Of a stretch of DNA of 64,000 nt, positions 61,335-64,000 are shown piece after piece. The position numbers and the translations under genes are program-made. This DNA is from an uncultured Collinsella sp. GTDB lineage: Bacteria > Actinomycetota > Coriobacteriia > Coriobacteriales > Coriobacteriaceae. The DNA is taken from the NCBI GenBank assembly GCA_937995345.1, contig CALKKS010000007.1, positions 186,001 to 250,000 on the forward strand, given 5' to 3'. How positions within the stretch are numbered: position 1 is the stretch's first letter; every line of letters starts with the position of its first letter. The notes under the pieces were generated by a model. That model ran no database searches. It was not told where the DNA came from and saw nothing but the letters and a program-made list of their open reading frames with translations.

Positions 61335-61351
61335 GGCAGGGTGCCCGCGAG
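61335..61351 (+). promoter_or_regulatory. Small hairpin in the pstS leader
   Basis: GCGGGCA and TGCCCGC pair around GGG, ending 22 nt before the pstS start. It may influence translation. I see no convincing Pho box in 61171-61334. Confidence 0.35.
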
Positions 61352-61373
61352 TCGCATGTATGAAAGGAAGATC

Positions 61374-62312
61374 ATGCTCGATCAGGCTTATTCTCGTCGT
61401 CAGTTCCTCGGCCTCGCTGGTGGTCTCGCCAGCATCGTCGGTCTCGGTCTCGTTGGTTGCGGCGGCTCCGGCGCATCCGATGCCGCCGACAAGGGTAGCG
61501 CCGCTGCTGCCGAGTCCGTCTCCGGCGAGGTGACCTACGACGGCGCCTCTTCGTTCCAGGCTCTCGTCGAGGCTGCTGCCGAGAAGTTCATGGACGCCAA
61601 CCCCGACGTTTCCATCTCCGGTTCGGGCAACGGTTCGGGCAAGGGCCTGACCGCTGTCGCCGCCGGCACCGTCACCATCGGTAACTCCGACGTCTTCGCC
61701 GAGACCAAGCTCGAGGCCGACCAGGTCAAGAACCTCGTCGACCACGAGGTCGCCGTCGTGGGCATGGGCCCCGTCGTCTCCAAGAACGTCAAGGTCGACG
61801 ACCTGTCCCTCGAGCAGCTCAAGGGCATCTTCTCCGGCCAGATCACCAACTGGAAGGAGGTCGGCGGCGACGACGCCACCATCGTCGTCCTCAACCGTAA
61901 GGCCGGCTCCGGCACCCGCGCCACCTTCGAGGCCGCTGTCTTTGGCGACGAGGCTGTCGACTTTAAGGGCGACGCCGAGCTCGACAAGTCCGGCGACGTC
62001 CAGACTCAGATGGGTAGCACCGACAACGCCATCTCCTACCTCGACTTCTCGCACTTCGACGACTCCAAGTTCAACGCCATCAAGGTCGAGGGCGTCGAGC
62101 CCAAGAGCGAGAACGTCACCGACGACTCCTTCAAGATTTGGGCTACCGAGCACATGTACTGCGCGAAGGACGCCGACGAGGCCACCAAGGCCTTCCTGGA
62201 GTTCATGCTTTCCGACGACGTCCAGGGCAAGCTCGTCGAGGAGCAGGGCTTTATCCCCGTCTCTGCCATGAAGGTCGTCAAGGACGCCAGCGGCAAGGTC
62301 TCCGCTAAATAA
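61374..62312 (+). CDS. pstS: Phosphate-binding lipoprotein PstS
   Basis: A 312-residue periplasmic-type phosphate-binding protein, lipid-anchored in this monoderm. The signal has paired arginines (SRRQFLGLAGG) and lipobox LVGC. Typical binding motifs are YDGASSF near the start, GSGNGSGKGLTAVAAGTVTIGNSD and NRKAGSGTRATFE. GAAAGGAAG lies 3-4 nt before ATG 61374. It is the first gene of the pst operon. Confidence 0.95.
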   Translation: MLDQAYSRRQFLGLAGGLASIVGLGLVGCGGSGASDAADKGSAAAAESVSGEVTYDGASSFQALVEAAAEKFMDANPDVSISGSGNGSGKGLTAVAAGTVTIGNSDVFAETKLEADQVKNLVDHEVAVVGMGPVVSKNVKVDDLSLEQLKGIFSGQITNWKEVGGDDATIVVLNRKAGSGTRATFEAAVFGDEAVDFKGDAELDKSGDVQTQMGSTDNAISYLDFSHFDDSKFNAIKVEGVEPKSENVTDDSFKIWATEHMYCAKDADEATKAFLEFMLSDDVQGKLVEEQGFIPVSAMKVVKDASGKVSAK

Positions 62313-62337
62313 GTAATCGCCCCCGGAAAGGTTTGCA

Positions 62338-63246
62338 ATGGCAAAACAGCTGCCAAAGCGCGACCTTGAGAACGTGGGCCTGGGCGTCACGGGTGCGTGC
62401 GTAGCGCTCGTGACGCTTGTCGTTGCCGCGCTCATCTTTATGGTCGCCCAAAAGGGCCTCTCGGCTTTTGTTAAGGACGGCGTCTCGATCGTCGAGTTTT
62501 TCACCGGCACCAAGTGGGACCTGGCCAACACGGCCGAAAACGGCCTGCCTTATACCGGTGCCCTGCCCCTGATCGTTACCTCGTTTGCGGTCATGGTGCT
62601 CTCCACGCTCATCGCGCTGCCCATCGCCATCGGCTCCGCCATCTTTGCGGTCGAGATCCAGCCTAAGTTTGGCTCCAAGGTCTTTCAGCCGCTCATTGAG
62701 CTTTTGACCGGTATCCCCTCGGTCGTCTTTGGCCTGATCGGCTTTCACGTGGTCGTCGGCCTCATGAAGAGCGTCTTCCACGTGAGCACGGGCCTGGGCA
62801 TCCTGCCCGGCGCCATCGTGTTGGCCGTCATGATCCTGCCGACGATGACCACGCTTTCGGTCGACGGCCTGCGCGCCGTGCCCGACAGCTACCGTCAGGG
62901 TTCGCTCGCGCTGGGCTATACCCGCTGGCAGACCATCTGGCACGTGGTGCTCAAGTCCGCCATGCCGTCGCTCATGACCGCAGTCATCCTGGGTATGACC
63001 CGCGCCTTTGGTGAGACGCTCGCCGTGCGCATGGTCATCGGCGGTATCGAAGCCATGCCGACGTCGCTGTTGTCGCCGGCTTCGACCATCACCACCACGC
63101 TCACCACGTCCATGGCGGTCTATGCCGAGGGCACGGCACAGGACGACGTCCTGTGGGCGCTCGGTCTGCTGCTGATGGGCATGAGCCTCATCTTCATCCT
63201 GATCATCCATCTCATTGGCCGCAAGGGGGCGAAGGCTCGTGGCTAG
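62338..63246 (+). CDS. pstC: Phosphate ABC permease PstC
   Basis: A 302-residue membrane permease with six helices and the binding-protein-dependent transport motif (LALGYTRWQTIWHVVLKSAMPS, in the EAA loop). It pairs with PstA to carry phosphate delivered by PstS. GGAAAGG precedes the ATG by 6 nt. It overlaps the pstA start by 8 nt. Confidence 0.95.
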   Translation: MAKQLPKRDLENVGLGVTGACVALVTLVVAALIFMVAQKGLSAFVKDGVSIVEFFTGTKWDLANTAENGLPYTGALPLIVTSFAVMVLSTLIALPIAIGSAIFAVEIQPKFGSKVFQPLIELLTGIPSVVFGLIGFHVVVGLMKSVFHVSTGLGILPGAIVLAVMILPTMTTLSVDGLRAVPDSYRQGSLALGYTRWQTIWHVVLKSAMPSLMTAVILGMTRAFGETLAVRMVIGGIEAMPTSLLSPASTITTTLTTSMAVYAEGTAQDDVLWALGLLLMGMSLIFILIIHLIGRKGAKARG

Positions 63247-64000
63247 CACGTGCATCCACATCGACGAGGCGAGACTCGGACGTGTCCAAAAACAGGACCG
63301 CATCGCCACGGGCGTGTTGACGGCAATCGTCGCCATCGTCATGCTTATCGTCGTTTCCATGGTGGCCTACATCCTGTTCGAGGGCATCTCGACGCTGTTC
63401 CAGCCGGGCTTCCTCACGGAGCCGTCGCGCGCCAACGGCACCCAGGGCGGCGTGCTCTACCAGCTGTTCGACTCGTTCTACCTGCTGCTGATCACTCTGA
63501 TCATCTCGGTGCCCATCAGCCTGGGCGGCGCGGTCTTCCTGGTCGAGTACGCACCCGACGGCCCCATCCGCGACATCGCCTCCACCGCCATCGAGACGCT
63601 GTCCTCGCTGCCTTCCATCGTTGTCGGCATGTTCGGATTCCTGGTGTTCTCGGTGCAGCTGGGCTGGAAGTACTCCATCATCTCCGGCGCCGTCGCGCTC
63701 ACCATGTTCAACATCCCGATCCTGGTGCGCGTGATTCAGCAGGCGCTCGAGGACGTGCCGCAGGCCCAGCGCGACGCGTGCCTGGCCATGGGCCTCACCC
63801 GCTGGGAGGCCACGCTGCACATCCTGATTCCCGAGGCCATGCCCGCCATCGTGACCGGTATCGTGCTTTCGGCCGGCCGCGTCTTTGGCGAGGCCGCAGC
63901 GCTGCTCTTCACCTCGGGCATGAGCTCGCCGGTTCGCCTCAACTTCTTGAGCTTTAACCTGTCGAGCCCCACCTGCGCCTGGAATGTGTTCCGTCCCGGT
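63239..64000 (+). CDS. pstA: Phosphate ABC permease PstA (partial)
   Basis: The frame opens with GTG 63239, overlapping the pstC stop by 8 nt, and runs off the window with 254 codons read. It has hydrophobic helices, SLPSIVVGMFGF, and the EAA-type loop LAMGLTRWEATLHILIPEAM, as in PstA. Translational coupling to pstC is likely. pstB and phoU are expected beyond the window. Confidence 0.94.
   Translation, partial: MASTCIHIDEARLGRVQKQDRIATGVLTAIVAIVMLIVVSMVAYILFEGISTLFQPGFLTEPSRANGTQGGVLYQLFDSFYLLLITLIISVPISLGGAVFLVEYAPDGPIRDIASTAIETLSSLPSIVVGMFGFLVFSVQLGWKYSIISGAVALTMFNIPILVRVIQQALEDVPQAQRDACLAMGLTRWEATLHILIPEAMPAIVTGIVLSAGRVFGEAAALLFTSGMSSPVRLNFLSFNLSSPTCAWNVFRPG

Overview
This window looks like a chromosomal segment of a gut Coriobacteriia actinobacterium, most likely Collinsella. 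This rests on high GC, strong AGGAGG-type ribosome binding sites, anaerobe-type gene content and many GC-rich intergenic hairpin repeats. It is an inference from content and style; no database search was possible. Nothing resembling an rRNA gene or an intact tRNA gene was seen.

Layout. 1-3.5 kb: a small membrane-anchored protein, a cation diffusion facilitator and a zinc-ribbon protein. 3.7-16.1 kb: a complete type I-E CRISPR-Cas locus (cas3, casA-E, cas1 and a cas2 fused to a DnaQ-like exonuclease), followed directly by an array of 42 repeats and 41 spacers. 16.1-18.3 kb: a decayed zone with a tRNA-like remnant, broken small genes and four related short repeats. 18.3-24.7 kb (mostly minus strand): ADP-ribosylglycohydrolase, DUF1016/YhcG-type nuclease, a sortase-anchored PI-PLC and two paralogous lipoproteins. 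25-30.7 kb: FchA plus FolD (one-carbon metabolism), a C69 dipeptidase, a phasin-like protein and an ABC1/UbiB kinase. 31-38.8 kb: a cobalamin riboswitch, a 2156-residue surface protein and a second protein with a transcobalamin-like DUF4430 domain, suggesting a B12-regulated surface system. 38.8-46.2 kb: an unusual array of alternating inverted motifs, two GtrA proteins, class III fructose bisphosphatase, DegV, a TIM-barrel protein, a 56-residue membrane protein and an RsmB/F-type methyltransferase. 46.3-57.1 kb: a MetRS-like protein with an altered KMSKS motif, queuosine genes (queH, queA, tgt), a long coiled-coil protein, an SDR resembling bile-acid 12-alpha-HSDHs and a LOG-family protein. 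57.1-64 kb: a RelB/YafQ toxin-antitoxin pair, a second DegV, a HAD phosphatase, an M20 dipeptidase and the start of a pst phosphate operon (pstS, pstC, partial pstA).

A recurring theme is non-coding structure. Several families of long, near-perfect hairpins sit between genes. Two 98-99 nt copies downstream of queA and the SDR keep the same architecture while their stem sequences differ, which is the signature expected of a structured RNA or a selected DNA hairpin.
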